Shown: one piece after another, positions 1 to 8,230 of the stretch | Layout of the letters: each line of letters begins with the position of its first letter | Position numbering within the stretch: the stretch's first letter is position 1 | Translations under genes and position numbers: made by a program | Notes under the pieces: generated by a model | The model's input: the letters and a program-made list of their open reading frames with translations, nothing else | Told to the model about the DNA's origin: nothing | The model's database searches: none | DNA from: Nitrospira sp. UBA2082 | GTDB lineage: Bacteria; Nitrospirota; Nitrospiria; Nitrospirales; Nitrospiraceae | Length of the DNA: 33,335 nt | Direction: 5' to 3' | Assembly: GCA_002331335.1 (NCBI GenBank) | Contig: DCZO01000018.1 | Location: 143,750 to 177,084 of the forward strand

Positions 1-1227
1 ATCAGCTACCAAAAGATGTACGACGCCTACACCAGGATCTTCACGCGATGCGGCCTTACATTCCGCGCGGTTGAAGCGGATACAGGCCTGATCGGCGGTG
101 ACGTCTCGCACGAATTCATGGTCCTGGCCGAAACCGGGGAAGCGACAGTGGTCTATAGCGATCAGGGTTCCTACGCCGCGAACCTCGAACGAGCCGAAGT
201 CCTTCCTCCTTCGGAGCTTAGCGATGTTCCGCTTCGCCCATTGACTCCCGTGGCGACCCCGCAATGCCGGACGGTGGAAGAAGTCACGGCCTTCCTGACA
301 ATCTCTCCCCGGCAGTTGGTCAAAACGCTCCTGTATCGTGCGGACAAAGACACCGTCGCTGTCCTTATTCGCGGAGATCACGATCTCAATGAGGTCAAAC
401 TGGCCCGGCTGCTGCGCGTCACGGAGGTCCAGCTGGCCGATCCCGAGACTGTATCTCGCCTGACCGGCGCGCCCGTCGGATTCGCAGGCCCGATCGGCCT
501 GAGGGGTGTACGCATCTTGGCGGACCATGGCATCAAAGGGTTGAGAAATGTGGTGGTGGGGGCAAACCGGGCCGACACGCATTATGTCGATGCTAATTGG
601 GACCGCGATTTCACAGTGGATCAGTTCGCGGATCTTCGCAACGCGCAAGCCGGCGACCTCTCGCCGCGGGGGCCTGGGGTCTTGACGCTTGCCAAGGGCA
701 TCGAAGTGGGACAAGTCTTTCTCCTGGGAACAAAATACAGCAAGAGCATGAATGCAACAATCCTCGACGATCAGGGGAAAGAGCGCCTGGCCATTATGGG
801 TTGTTACGGCATCGGAGTCGGCCGCACTGCCGCGGCGGCGATCGAACAAAACCACGATGACAAAGGTATCATTTGGCCGCTCCCGATCGCACCCTTTCAC
901 GTCCATCTCTTGCCGGTAAGCCAATCGGCCAAGACGGCCGACGCGACGGCGCGCCTCTATGCCGACCTGTCGGCGGAAGGCTTCGAAGTCTTGTGGGACG
1001 ACCGCGCCGATCGCGCCGGCGTCAAATTCAATGACGCCGACCTCGTCGGAGCTCCATTCCAAATCGTCATCGGCGACAAAGGACTGGCCGACGGCGTTGT
1101 AGAAATCAAAGTCCGGCGGAGCGGAGTGAAATCTCGTGTCTCGCCGTCGGATGTCGTTGCGCATCTCCGCCGATTATCTGGCGAGGCCGACCTGGCGCCG
1201 CCTCTGGGCTCCACTTCCTGCGCATAA
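1..1227 (+). CDS. proS: Prolyl-tRNA synthetase, C-terminal part (5' end outside window)
   Basis: Charges tRNA-Pro with proline in the cytoplasm. The frame is open from base 1, so the start and class II motif 1 lie upstream; 408 codons are present. The visible part begins in the class II core (the ADTG..IGG..SHEF stretch that follows motif 2). It then passes through the inserted YbaK-like editing domain (about residues 85-235 of the visible part, with LVKTLLY and RGDHDLNEVK). It returns to the core with motif 3 (GCYGIGVGRT) and ends in the HGTP anticodon-binding domain (PFHVHLLPV onward). The editing insert marks it as the bacterial-type enzyme. It ends with TAA; the next gene starts 191 bases later with its own possible promoter. 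Confidence 0.96.
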   Translation: MSYQKMYDAYTRIFTRCGLTFRAVEADTGLIGGDVSHEFMVLAETGEATVVYSDQGSYAANLERAEVLPPSELSDVPLRPLTPVATPQCRTVEEVTAFLTISPRQLVKTLLYRADKDTVAVLIRGDHDLNEVKLARLLRVTEVQLADPETVSRLTGAPVGFAGPIGLRGVRILADHGIKGLRNVVVGANRADTHYVDANWDRDFTVDQFADLRNAQAGDLSPRGPGVLTLAKGIEVGQVFLLGTKYSKSMNATILDDQGKERLAIMGCYGIGVGRTAAAAIEQNHDDKGIIWPLPIAPFHVHLLPVSQSAKTADATARLYADLSAEGFEVLWDDRADRAGVKFNDADLVGAPFQIVIGDKGLADGVVEIKVRRSGVKSRVSPSDVVAHLRRLSGEADLAPPLGSTSCA

Positions 1228-1294
1228 CTGATCCACGGACAGTCCACTCCTTCCCGTTCGGCCACCAGTGAGCCTCAGAGAAATTTGCTTTTCC

Positions 1295-1322
1295 TTGCCT
1301 TCTCGCACCGTTGGGCTAGACT
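1295..1322 (+). promoter_or_regulatory. Possible sigma70 promoter for the GspE-like gene
   Basis: TTGCCT at 1295-1300 and TAGACT at 1317-1322 are separated by 16 bases, in the gap after proS. Transcription would begin near 1330, about 90 bases ahead of the start at 1419. The match is moderate and rests on sequence only. Confidence 0.3.
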
Positions 1323-1418
1323 GAAACTCAATTCTCGATCTCGGCACGCGTTGCGGCCTCCCTCCTGGGATGTTCAGACCGCCCAGCAACGCTGTCCACC
1401 AGACGGAGTGCAGCGAAC

Positions 1419-3737
1419 ATGCAGGCAAAACCCATCCCTCACAACCTTCAGGAGTTGCAGCTGAAGGTCGAGCATGCCGAGCATGTCAAAAAGATCATCT
1501 CTCAAATAAACGCCGCCGCGAACCTCGATCAGATTCTTCTGGACCTTCATAAGGACATCCTGAGCTTGTTCGACGCCGAGGATTTAACCCTCTTTGCCTT
1601 CGACTCCGAGAAGAAAGAGATCTTTTCGAAAGTTCCTCACGTCGACTCCGTCGAAGAACTCCGCATCCCCATCACGGAACAGAGTCTCGCGGGCTTCTGC
1701 GCCAAGTACCTTCGACCGGTGAACATCGTCGACGCCTACAACGCCATCGAACTGCGGACCATTCACCCTTCACTCGTCCATGACAGTGCCTACGACAAGC
1801 GCACTGGATTCAAAACCAAGCAGGTCCTGACCTATCCCATCGTCGCCGACAATAAATACCTGATGGGAGTCCTTCAACTGCTGAACAAAAAGAATGGAAT
1901 TCGGTTTACGCGCAAAGATGAAGAATCGGTCGCCGAGATCACCAAGGCGCTCGGCATCGCGTTCTTCAACCTCAAGAACACCGCCAAGAAAAACCCCACG
2001 AAGTTTGACCTGTTACTGAGCAGCAACCGTCTCACTCAGAATGATCTTGACGCCGCGACTGCCGAGTCTCGTAAAGGTCTCAGCGACCTTGAGAGTATCT
2101 TGATCGAGAAATACAAGGTCCCCAAAATCGACCTTGGGAAATCGTTCGCACAGTTCTATAAATGCCCCTATATCGAATACAGTGAGCGCACTCTCGTCGA
2201 CATCGAACTCCTCAAGAATCTCAACGTTGATTACTTGAAGAAGAACCACTGGATGCCTCTCAAACGGGACCGGACGGCCATCGAAATCTTGACCGACGAC
2301 CCAGGCAATCTCGACCGCATCCAGGACATCAAACGGACATTTCCCGGCCTCAATATCCGTTTTGCCGTCAGCCTGCGCCGCGATATCGCGCAATTCCTCG
2401 GCTCCTCGACCGGACAGTCCGACGGAGGAACGCGCAAACTCGATGAAAATGTTTCCGACATTCTCGGCGAGCTCGTCACCGAAGCACAAGCCGAAGCGAT
2501 GGAGGATGCCTCTGCAGGCGGAGGATTGGACGAGAACGACAGCGCGATCGTACGTTTGGCAAATCAAATTATCGCTGATGCCTACCGGCAAAGCGCTTCA
2601 GATATCCATATCGAGCCGTATGGCGAAAAGCGTGAGACCCTTGTCCGGTTCAGGGTGGATGGCGACTGCTTCGAGTACATGAAGATCCCGCAGAGCTATC
2701 GGCGCGCAATCGTTTCCCGGCTCAAGATCATGGCCAATTTGGACATCGCCGAGCGACGCAAGCCTCAAGACGGCAAGATCAAATTTAAGCTCTCCGAGTC
2801 GAAAGAAATCGAGCTTCGTGTCGCAACGCTTCCCACAGCCGGTTACAACGAAGACGTGGTGATGCGTATCCTGGCCGCCAGCGAGCCGCTGCCGCTCGAC
2901 AAGATGGGCTTTTCCGATCGGAACCTCAAGGTGCTCAGGGACATTTCTCAGAAGCCCTACGGCATTATCCTCTGCGTGGGACCGACCGGATCAGGGAAGA
3001 CGACCACTCTGCACTCAGTCCTCGGCAACATCAATACACCGGACATCAAGATCTGGACGGCGGAAGATCCGGTCGAAATCACGCAATACGGCCTGCGCCA
3101 GGTGCAAGTTCAGCCCAAAATCGGGGTGACGTTTGCTGCTGCCATGCGCGCCTTTCTTCGCGCCGACCCGGATGTAATCATGGTCGGCGAAATGCGAGAT
3201 AAAGAGACGGCTGACACGGGCATCGAAGCGTCGCTCACGGGGCACTTGGTGCTCAGCACATTGCACACCAATAGCGCAGTCGAAACGATCACCCGCCTGC
3301 TCGATATGGGCTGCGATCCTTTCAGTTTTGCTGACGCAATGCTCGGCGTGCTGGCGCAGCGCCTGGCCCGGCGTATATGCAAGGACTGCAAGGAACAATA
3401 TGCCGGAACCAAGGAAGAGTACGAAGAACTGCGCCTGGGCTATGGGCCAGACCGGTGGGACAAACTCGGCATCAAACCGGACAACACATTCAGACTCTTC
3501 AGAGGCAAAGGCTGCGAGGTCTGTAATCGTACCGGATTCAAGGGACGCGTCGCCTTGCACGAACTCCTGCTAGGCTCCGACCAGATCAAGCGGATGGTGC
3601 AGCAGAAAGCTCGCACGGAGGACATGCTCAAGGTCGCACTCGATGAGGGCATGACCACCCTTGTTCAAGACGGAATTGATAAGGTTCTTCAGGGCCTCAC
3701 GACCTTCAAAGAAGTCAAGGCCGTCGCGATCAAGTAA
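1419..3737 (+). CDS. GspE/PilB-family secretion or pilus ATPase with N-terminal GAF domain
   Basis: Hexameric ATPase of the type II secretion/type IV pilus family; it drives pilin polymerisation at the inner face of the cytoplasmic membrane. It has 772 residues, longer than the usual 500-570. Residues about 25-180 form a GAF-like sensor domain. About 190-335 resemble a weakly conserved MshEN (GspE N-terminal) domain, a fold that binds cyclic di-GMP in some relatives. About 375-745 are the T2SSE motor, with Walker A GPTGSGKTT at 521-529, a VGEMRD box near 590 (VGEIRD in most relatives), LSTLHTN, and the zinc tetracysteine CKDC (654-657) and CEVC (699-702). No other pilus gene is nearby, so the partner system cannot be told. 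Short hairpins without a T-run follow the stop (3743-3775). Confidence 0.9.
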   Translation: MQAKPIPHNLQELQLKVEHAEHVKKIISQINAAANLDQILLDLHKDILSLFDAEDLTLFAFDSEKKEIFSKVPHVDSVEELRIPITEQSLAGFCAKYLRPVNIVDAYNAIELRTIHPSLVHDSAYDKRTGFKTKQVLTYPIVADNKYLMGVLQLLNKKNGIRFTRKDEESVAEITKALGIAFFNLKNTAKKNPTKFDLLLSSNRLTQNDLDAATAESRKGLSDLESILIEKYKVPKIDLGKSFAQFYKCPYIEYSERTLVDIELLKNLNVDYLKKNHWMPLKRDRTAIEILTDDPGNLDRIQDIKRTFPGLNIRFAVSLRRDIAQFLGSSTGQSDGGTRKLDENVSDILGELVTEAQAEAMEDASAGGGLDENDSAIVRLANQIIADAYRQSASDIHIEPYGEKRETLVRFRVDGDCFEYMKIPQSYRRAIVSRLKIMANLDIAERRKPQDGKIKFKLSESKEIELRVATLPTAGYNEDVVMRILAASEPLPLDKMGFSDRNLKVLRDISQKPYGIILCVGPTGSGKTTTLHSVLGNINTPDIKIWTAEDPVEITQYGLRQVQVQPKIGVTFAAAMRAFLRADPDVIMVGEMRDKETADTGIEASLTGHLVLSTLHTNSAVETITRLLDMGCDPFSFADAMLGVLAQRLARRICKDCKEQYAGTKEEYEELRLGYGPDRWDKLGIKPDNTFRLFRGKGCEVCNRTGFKGRVALHELLLGSDQIKRMVQQKARTEDMLKVALDEGMTTLVQDGIDKVLQGLTTFKEVKAVAIK

Positions 3738-3888
3738 ATCCAGGAAGATCCGCGTCCTCTTCCGGGATGGTCCCGACCGGCATGCTGTTTCTGCCCACAG
3801 CTTCTTGAAACCCTAAATCCCCTTCCTCTCATGCACACGATTCTGTAGAATCTTCCAGCCACTCACACGCTTACAAAGAGAGCTCACC

Positions 3889-5124
3889 ATGCACTACCTC
3901 CGTCTGTTTGCCAGCACAAGCCTCTTGCTCTTATCAGGCTGCGAAACCACAGACAAGACACTCTCGACCGCGGAGCGCATGCTCCGCTCCACGACGGGAC
4001 GCACGGTGATCGACCTTGCGCAAGGGAAAGATCCCAAACAAATCCTCAAAGAACGTGCCGAGGTGTACCAGCGCAACCCCGAGGCGGCGATACGGGACTT
4101 GCGGGCCATCCAGCGCGACTTTGAAACCCTGATGTCGGCCTTGACGGGAAAAGTCCGGAATACCTGGGGCGAGAAAGAAATCAAGGTCCCTGAACGGAAA
4201 CGCTATGTGAAATACACGCAGAACTACATGAGCCGAGCCATCGTCGATTTCGACAGAGGCACCGTGCACGTCGAAACACTTGACGACAAACAGCCGAAGG
4301 ACAGTTTGAAGAACGCCATTGTCACAACGCTCCTGACGCCCAATGATCCCCGAGCCGTCGATCTCTTCTCCGACAAGGGCGTCTCCCTCACGGACGACAA
4401 TGATCCGTATCTCCTGGGACTCGTCACAGACCAGCAAGGCAAGGCCATTAGAACACCGGAGAGTGCTGATCGATTTGCCGACTACCTGATCGAACAGCAG
4501 GCCAAAACACGCATCGTTGATTTGAACGGAACCTCCAAAACCGCGTTGTATACCACCATTCCGATGGTTGCCAATTTCAGCAACCGCCAGGCAGAGAAAT
4601 ACCGGCCCGTCGTCACAAGATTTGCCGAGCACTACAAGGTCAGCCCAAGTCTTGTCTTTGCCGTAATCAGGACCGAAAGCAACTTCAATCCCTTCGCGGT
4701 GAGCTCCGCTCCAGCCTACGGTTTGATGCAACTTGTCCCAACCAGCGGAGGCCGTGATGCCTATCGCAAGGCTAAAGGCCAAGACACGGTACCTTCACGC
4801 GACTACTTGTTCGACCCTGAAAACAACATTGAGCTGGGCGTCGCCTATCTTCACGTCCTCTCGTATGACCAGTTGGAGCAAATCGAGAACCAAGTCTCAC
4901 GCGAGTACTGTGTGATTTCCGCGTACAACACCGGTTCGCGCAATATGTATAAGGCATTTTCCTCGGACATAGTGGATGCGGTGAACCGGATTAATGGGCT
5001 GGAGCCCCCTGCCGTCTACGATCGATTGCGCGCCAACCTCCCCTATCAGGAAACCAGGGACTATCTGACCAAGGTTGTGGCCTTTCGCAAGCAATTCATC
5101 TCGTCAGCAGAAAGCTCACCCTGA
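3889..5124 (+). CDS. mltC: Membrane-bound lytic murein transglycosylase C (lipoprotein)
   Basis: Cleaves the MurNAc-GlcNAc bond of peptidoglycan, releasing 1,6-anhydro products, from the inner leaflet of the outer membrane. 411 residues. The signal peptide ends in a lipobox, LLSGC, with Cys18 as the lipidated residue. Residues about 45-230 match the MltC-specific N-terminal domain (KRYVKYTQNYMSRA, then VDFDRGTVHVETLD). The SLT catalytic domain follows, with the active-site glutamate at E263 in RTESNFNPFAV, then YGLMQLVP and ISAYNTGSRN. Domain order and motifs follow E. coli MltC, with a longer, charged segment after the lipobox. It stands alone, with AGAGAG-type purines ahead of the ATG. Confidence 0.92.
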   Translation: MHYLRLFASTSLLLLSGCETTDKTLSTAERMLRSTTGRTVIDLAQGKDPKQILKERAEVYQRNPEAAIRDLRAIQRDFETLMSALTGKVRNTWGEKEIKVPERKRYVKYTQNYMSRAIVDFDRGTVHVETLDDKQPKDSLKNAIVTTLLTPNDPRAVDLFSDKGVSLTDDNDPYLLGLVTDQQGKAIRTPESADRFADYLIEQQAKTRIVDLNGTSKTALYTTIPMVANFSNRQAEKYRPVVTRFAEHYKVSPSLVFAVIRTESNFNPFAVSSAPAYGLMQLVPTSGGRDAYRKAKGQDTVPSRDYLFDPENNIELGVAYLHVLSYDQLEQIENQVSREYCVISAYNTGSRNMYKAFSSDIVDAVNRINGLEPPAVYDRLRANLPYQETRDYLTKVVAFRKQFISSAESSP

Positions 5125-5207
5125 AACACCAGGGCTCGGATCAATTACGCGCCGGAGAATGACCCAGAGGTTTCGGCCAGAGAAGATCTACTATCCAGTC
5201 GCAGAAG

Positions 5208-5612
5208 TCAGGGTGCAGAAACAGAAGGAGGCATCGAGAGTCGATCCAAAAAAATCTGAAGGCGCGTATCAGCTGGCGACGACACACCTTGAAATTCTAT
5301 GCCGTAGGTCTGTCCCTTCCCCCACCGCACGGTCGCAAGCTCGATGAAGGTCGACATCGCCTGATTGGGCAGGCGCAGATTGATGGCGATTCGATCGCCA
5401 GGACTGATCAGCACCTGGGTCATCACCCGCGCGCCTTTCGCCGACACATCATACACAACGCCCAAGCCTCCCTCGTCAGAAGTCAACCATCGTTTCAATC
5501 CGACCAGAGCGAGAGAACACGGGAATGGCTCCCCCACACGGACGCGTGGATGCTGGCGCACCTGCTCGGAAGCCGGAGTCTTCTGGGCGATACGTTGCTC
5601 AGAGACCTCCAT
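5208..5612 (-). CDS. PilZ-domain protein, second of a tandem pair
   Basis: Single-domain PilZ protein of 134 residues, predicted to bind cyclic di-GMP in the cytoplasm. Both parts of the binding signature are present: RxxxR in RQHPRVR near residue 19 and DxSxxG in DVSAKGARV near residue 54. The strand pattern after these (GDRIAINLRLP, ATVRWGKGQTYGIEF) is typical of the PilZ barrel. The start lies 6 bases after the stop of the upstream PilZ gene, with AAGGAG overlapping the end of that gene, so the two are probably cotranscribed and coupled. The pair is homologous along its length and looks like a tandem duplication. The output (motility, pili, exopolysaccharide) cannot be told from sequence. 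Confidence 0.85.
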   Translation of the reverse strand: MEVSEQRIAQKTPASEQVRQHPRVRVGEPFPCSLALVGLKRWLTSDEGGLGVVYDVSAKGARVMTQVLISPGDRIAINLRLPNQAMSTFIELATVRWGKGQTYGIEFQGVSSPADTRLQIFLDRLSMPPSVSAP

Positions 5613-5618
5613 CTTGCC

Positions 5619-6005
5619 TTAGTCCTTTCTCCTTGTCGTGAGGGCCATATACTTATTCAGCCGGCTCAGAGAAGCTGGAGAGATCTTGCGGAAGGCAAGC
5701 CCGTATACTTGGTCTTTGGTCCACCGGACAGTCGCGGCGGTAATCCTGGCTGGAGCAAGCTGTTTCGGCAACCGCAGTGTAAGCCCCACCACATCCCCGG
5801 GCTTCATCTCGGCTTCGGTGCTCACACGGACGCCGCGCAAGGAAAGGTCGTAGACAACACCGACGCCTTCGTCCGGAACGCGAAGCCACCCACCGATGTT
5901 GGACTCCAATCGGGTGAGCGTACAGCTGAACGGCGTGGAGATCCGGACTCTGGGATGGCGACGAAACTTATTGAGAATGGATCCGTGATGATGCGTTGTC
6001 TGCAT
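5619..6005 (-). CDS. PilZ-domain protein, first of a tandem pair
   Basis: 128-residue single-domain PilZ protein with a complete cyclic di-GMP signature: RxxxR in RRHPRVR near residue 15 and DxSxxG in DLSLRGVRV near residue 53. The barrel strands align with the downstream paralogue (GDVVGLTLRLP, ATVRWTKDQVYGLAF). The start is fixed: an in-frame TGA lies a few codons upstream, and GAGGT sits 9 bases before the ATG. That binding site is inside a 19-pair hairpin that ends immediately before the ATG (6006-6054), so translation may be controlled by RNA structure. The upstream neighbour is the rhlE-type helicase on the same strand, 73 bases away. Unusual are the HHH run at residues 5-7 and a single-residue linker-like start. 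Confidence 0.87.
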   Translation of the reverse strand: MQTTHHHGSILNKFRRHPRVRISTPFSCTLTRLESNIGGWLRVPDEGVGVVYDLSLRGVRVSTEAEMKPGDVVGLTLRLPKQLAPARITAATVRWTKDQVYGLAFRKISPASLSRLNKYMALTTRRKD

Positions 6006-6054
6006 GCGAACCAGACCTCGTGAGCATCACTGTACCTCACAAAGCCTGGTTCGC
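6006..6054 (-). promoter_or_regulatory. Hairpin enclosing the ribosome binding site of the first PilZ gene
   Basis: In the minus-strand RNA, bases 6054-6036 pair with 6024-6006 as a continuous 19-pair stem around an 11-base loop. Sixteen pairs are Watson-Crick and three are G-U. The Shine-Dalgarno sequence GAGGU (6019-6015) lies in the 3' arm and the AUG follows the last pair. The G-U pairs exist only in the RNA read from this strand; the opposite strand would have C/A mismatches. No T-run follows, so a simple intrinsic terminator for the helicase gene is less likely, though not excluded. Confidence 0.6.
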
Positions 6055-6078
6055 GTACCGATTTTGGATTTTATGCAC

Positions 6079-7356
6079 CTATCGCTGGTGGACACTGCGA
6101 GCGGATCGGCCGGCTGATGCGTCTCCGTAATGCGGACGCCGCGCAGCGGACCGATGGTGGGCCGAAGACGCTCGTTCACCTCTACTCGAAGCACTGTCTC
6201 GCGCATGATCCCGAATCGGAGGCGTTGGATCACCACTGCCAGGGGCAAGTGGAACCGCATGTCCCAGGAGACGCTCGATGTCCCTGAGCTGCTCCCGATC
6301 TTCTCTCGTAACAAAACTAGTCGCCCGCCCGGTGGCCTTCATCCTGGCCGTTCGTCCGATTCTATGCACATAATCTTCTGGACAGTTGGGCAGGTCAAAA
6401 TTGATCACATGGCCGATGTTCGCCACATCGATCCCACGGGCAGCAATGTCCGTGGCCACCAACACGCGGAACGTCCCTCGTTTAAACCCATCCAGAGCGG
6501 AACGCCGTTGCGATAAACTCCGATCCCCATGCAGTACGGCCACTCGATGTCCTGCCCCTCCCAGCATACGCCCCAATCTGTCGGCTCGATGTTTCGTCCT
6601 GGTAAAGACCAGTGCCGTGTCTTTGTCGGCGCCAAGTAAGGCTAGGAGGAGATCGGCTTTGGCCTCATGCGAAGTATGATGGATTGCCTGCGTAATGCCG
6701 TCGGCCGTTGTAGCGGGTGGGGTCACCATCACGCGCACAGGGTCGTTGACGCTTGCCTGAACCAACCGTGCCAGGTCTCCTGGCAATGTGGCTGAAAACA
6801 GCAATGTTTGCCGCTCTTCCGGCAGCGCATCGAGAATCTGATTGATTTGTGGCGCGAATCCCATATCCAGCATCCGGTCTGCCTCGTCCAGCACCAGAAT
6901 TTTGATAGCGGACAACAGAATCGTGCCATTCCACATGTGATCCAACAACCGGCCGGGAGTCGCCACCAGCACATCTGGCTGTTGCCGCAAGCCTCGCACT
7001 TGCGCCTGCATATCCGCGCCTCCCACAATCAGGGTCGCCGACACGCGTCGGCTTCGTCCTAGCTTTTCAATCGTCGTCAGAATCTGCAGCGCCAATTCTC
7101 GCGTGGGAGCCAAGATCAACGCTTGCGGCTGCCCCTTTGGGAGGGTCGCAAGCCGCTCGATCATCGGAATGACGAACGCGGCGGTTTTTCCGGTTCCGGT
7201 TTGCGCGCAGCCGATCACGTCCCGGCCGGCGAGAGCCGGAGGAATCGCTTGCGCTTGGATGGGAGTCGGCGCGGTAAGTCCTGCGGCCGTTAGATCCCGT
7301 AAGAGAGTCTCGGACAAGCCGAGGGTATGAAAATGACTATGAACAGACGTATCCAC
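6079..7356 (-). CDS. rhlE: DEAD-box ATP-dependent RNA helicase, RhlE type
   Basis: Unwinds structured RNA with ATP; the RhlE branch acts in ribosome assembly and RNA decay. All helicase motifs are visible: Q motif around TPIQ (31-34), motif I AQTGTGKT (51-58), Ia PTRELALQ, GG, Ib TPGRLLD, II DEAD (157-160), III SAT (188-190), IV-V (VLVATDIAARGID) and VI HRIGRTAR (331-338). A basic, low-complexity tail follows from about 375. The start is GTG at 7356, chosen because AAAGGA lies 7 bases before it. The first 50 codons and upstream DNA recur in decayed form at 13377-13740. The two PilZ genes follow on the same strand. Confidence 0.93.
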   Translation of the reverse strand: MDTSVHSHFHTLGLSETLLRDLTAAGLTAPTPIQAQAIPPALAGRDVIGCAQTGTGKTAAFVIPMIERLATLPKGQPQALILAPTRELALQILTTIEKLGRSRRVSATLIVGGADMQAQVRGLRQQPDVLVATPGRLLDHMWNGTILLSAIKILVLDEADRMLDMGFAPQINQILDALPEERQTLLFSATLPGDLARLVQASVNDPVRVMVTPPATTADGITQAIHHTSHEAKADLLLALLGADKDTALVFTRTKHRADRLGRMLGGAGHRVAVLHGDRSLSQRRSALDGFKRGTFRVLVATDIAARGIDVANIGHVINFDLPNCPEDYVHRIGRTARMKATGRATSFVTREDREQLRDIERLLGHAVPLAPGSGDPTPPIRDHARDSASSRGERASSAHHRSAARRPHYGDASAGRSARSVHQR

Positions 7357-7471
7357 TACACTATCCTTTCAGTTTGATCGCATTAAGACGGGATCAGAGA
7401 ACCGAGGGGAGAAACAACCGGGAAGGGTGCCACTCCGAACTGGACCTGGTCGCGATGCGATCGCGAAGTCC
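7208..7471 (-). repeat. rhlE: Intact copy of a duplicated segment: rhlE 5' end plus upstream DNA
   Basis: This stretch resembles 13435-13739 in the same orientation. An uninterrupted identical run of about 33 bases begins near 7391 (ggatcagagaaccgaggg...). The similarity continues outward to a conserved hairpin (7442-7471 here) and inward over roughly the first 50 codons of rhlE. Nothing else was recognised in the 7357-7589 gap. Confidence 0.8.
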
Positions 7472-7589
7472 GTTATGATTGAAGCATCGTCTTCGCCGGA
7501 CCACTACGAAGCAAATGTAGTTACACCATACAGCACGCGGGAGCCGGCGTCAACCTATCGATAGAACCCATCCACAGCGGTACCTTCGC

Positions 7590-8117
7590 TCAATAGCGGC
7601 CCTTTGGCACCAGCGTAACTGATGTGAACTCTTTGTACAGGCGATGAAACTCTTCGGTGGTAAGGTCTGGATTCTGCAATTTGGCTAACGCAGCCCCGTC
7701 GATGGGATACTCCACCGTGTCATCATAATTCGACGACGCAATCGTAATGAATCGGGGAGGAAACAATCGCTCCGGCAGCAGGATGCCGACCCCAAGATTG
7801 TATTTCAGCGCCAACCGGATGGCTTCCCTTGCCTTATCGGCCGGCACATCCCGTCCTACACCGATGTTCTGCGGAGGCTGCCCCCGTTTGGCAAACTGAA
7901 AATGCACATTGGGCATTCCCGCCTGAGCGAACTCCTCCTTCAGGGCTGCCACCTGATTCCGATATTCATTGGCAAGCACCACCTCGACCCGGCTCACAGC
8001 TGAGACCGGCGTACTTTCATCAGCCAAACATGATGGAGAGACCACCACCCCTGCCACGCCACAGGCCATGGCACTCAGCAGGCACGCGGTCAACAAACGA
8101 TATGCGAGAGCCATCAT
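7590..8117 (-). CDS. Secreted protein of unknown function
   Basis: 175 residues, not recognised. The N terminus is a Sec-type signal peptide (hydrophobic core from about residue 8 to 27; likely cleavage after CLA near 32), so the product is probably periplasmic. The mature part is a compact mixed alpha/beta sequence with no cysteines and no recognisable catalytic motif. It has a segment RVEVVLANEYRNQVAALKEEF that could be one helix, and ends in VPKGRY. It lies on the same strand downstream of the giant multicopper oxidase, but a strong hairpin terminator separates them, so it probably has its own promoter. A shared role with the oxidase is possible only by position. ATG at 8114 is an equally good start. 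Confidence 0.7.
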   Translation of the reverse strand: MMALAYRLLTACLLSAMACGVAGVVVSPSCLADESTPVSAVSRVEVVLANEYRNQVAALKEEFAQAGMPNVHFQFAKRGQPPQNIGVGRDVPADKAREAIRLALKYNLGVGILLPERLFPPRFITIASSNYDDTVEYPIDGAALAKLQNPDLTTEEFHRLYKEFTSVTLVPKGRY

Positions 8118-8184
8118 CTTAGGTTTTGAGGCAAGGAATGACGTACAGGAAATGTTGATCGCGATGACGATGTCTGAAAAGGAA

Positions 8185-8215
8185 CGGCGGTGTCTCTTCT
8201 ACAGAGACACCGCCG
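8185..8215 (-). terminator. Intrinsic terminator of the multicopper oxidase gene
   Basis: A perfect 12-pair stem (8185-8196 with 8204-8215) and a 7-base loop lie 16 bases after the oxidase stop. Read on the minus strand, the stem is followed by TTCCTTTT. Confidence 0.75.
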
Positions 8216-8230
8216 CCGCAACCGTGACTC

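Noticed and set aside
2013..2591. Long minus-strand open frame inside the GspE-like gene
   Set aside because: It is antisense to conserved coding sequence, has no recognisable product, and arises from codon bias of the real gene.
3934..4782. 282-codon minus-strand frame inside mltC
   Set aside because: It lies wholly opposite a well-matched MltC and shows no domain or ribosome binding site.
7450..7466. GCGATCGC-rich palindrome resembling the cyanobacterial HIP1 element
   Set aside because: It is better explained as part of the hairpin conserved in both copies of the rhlE upstream region; no abundance elsewhere in the window.
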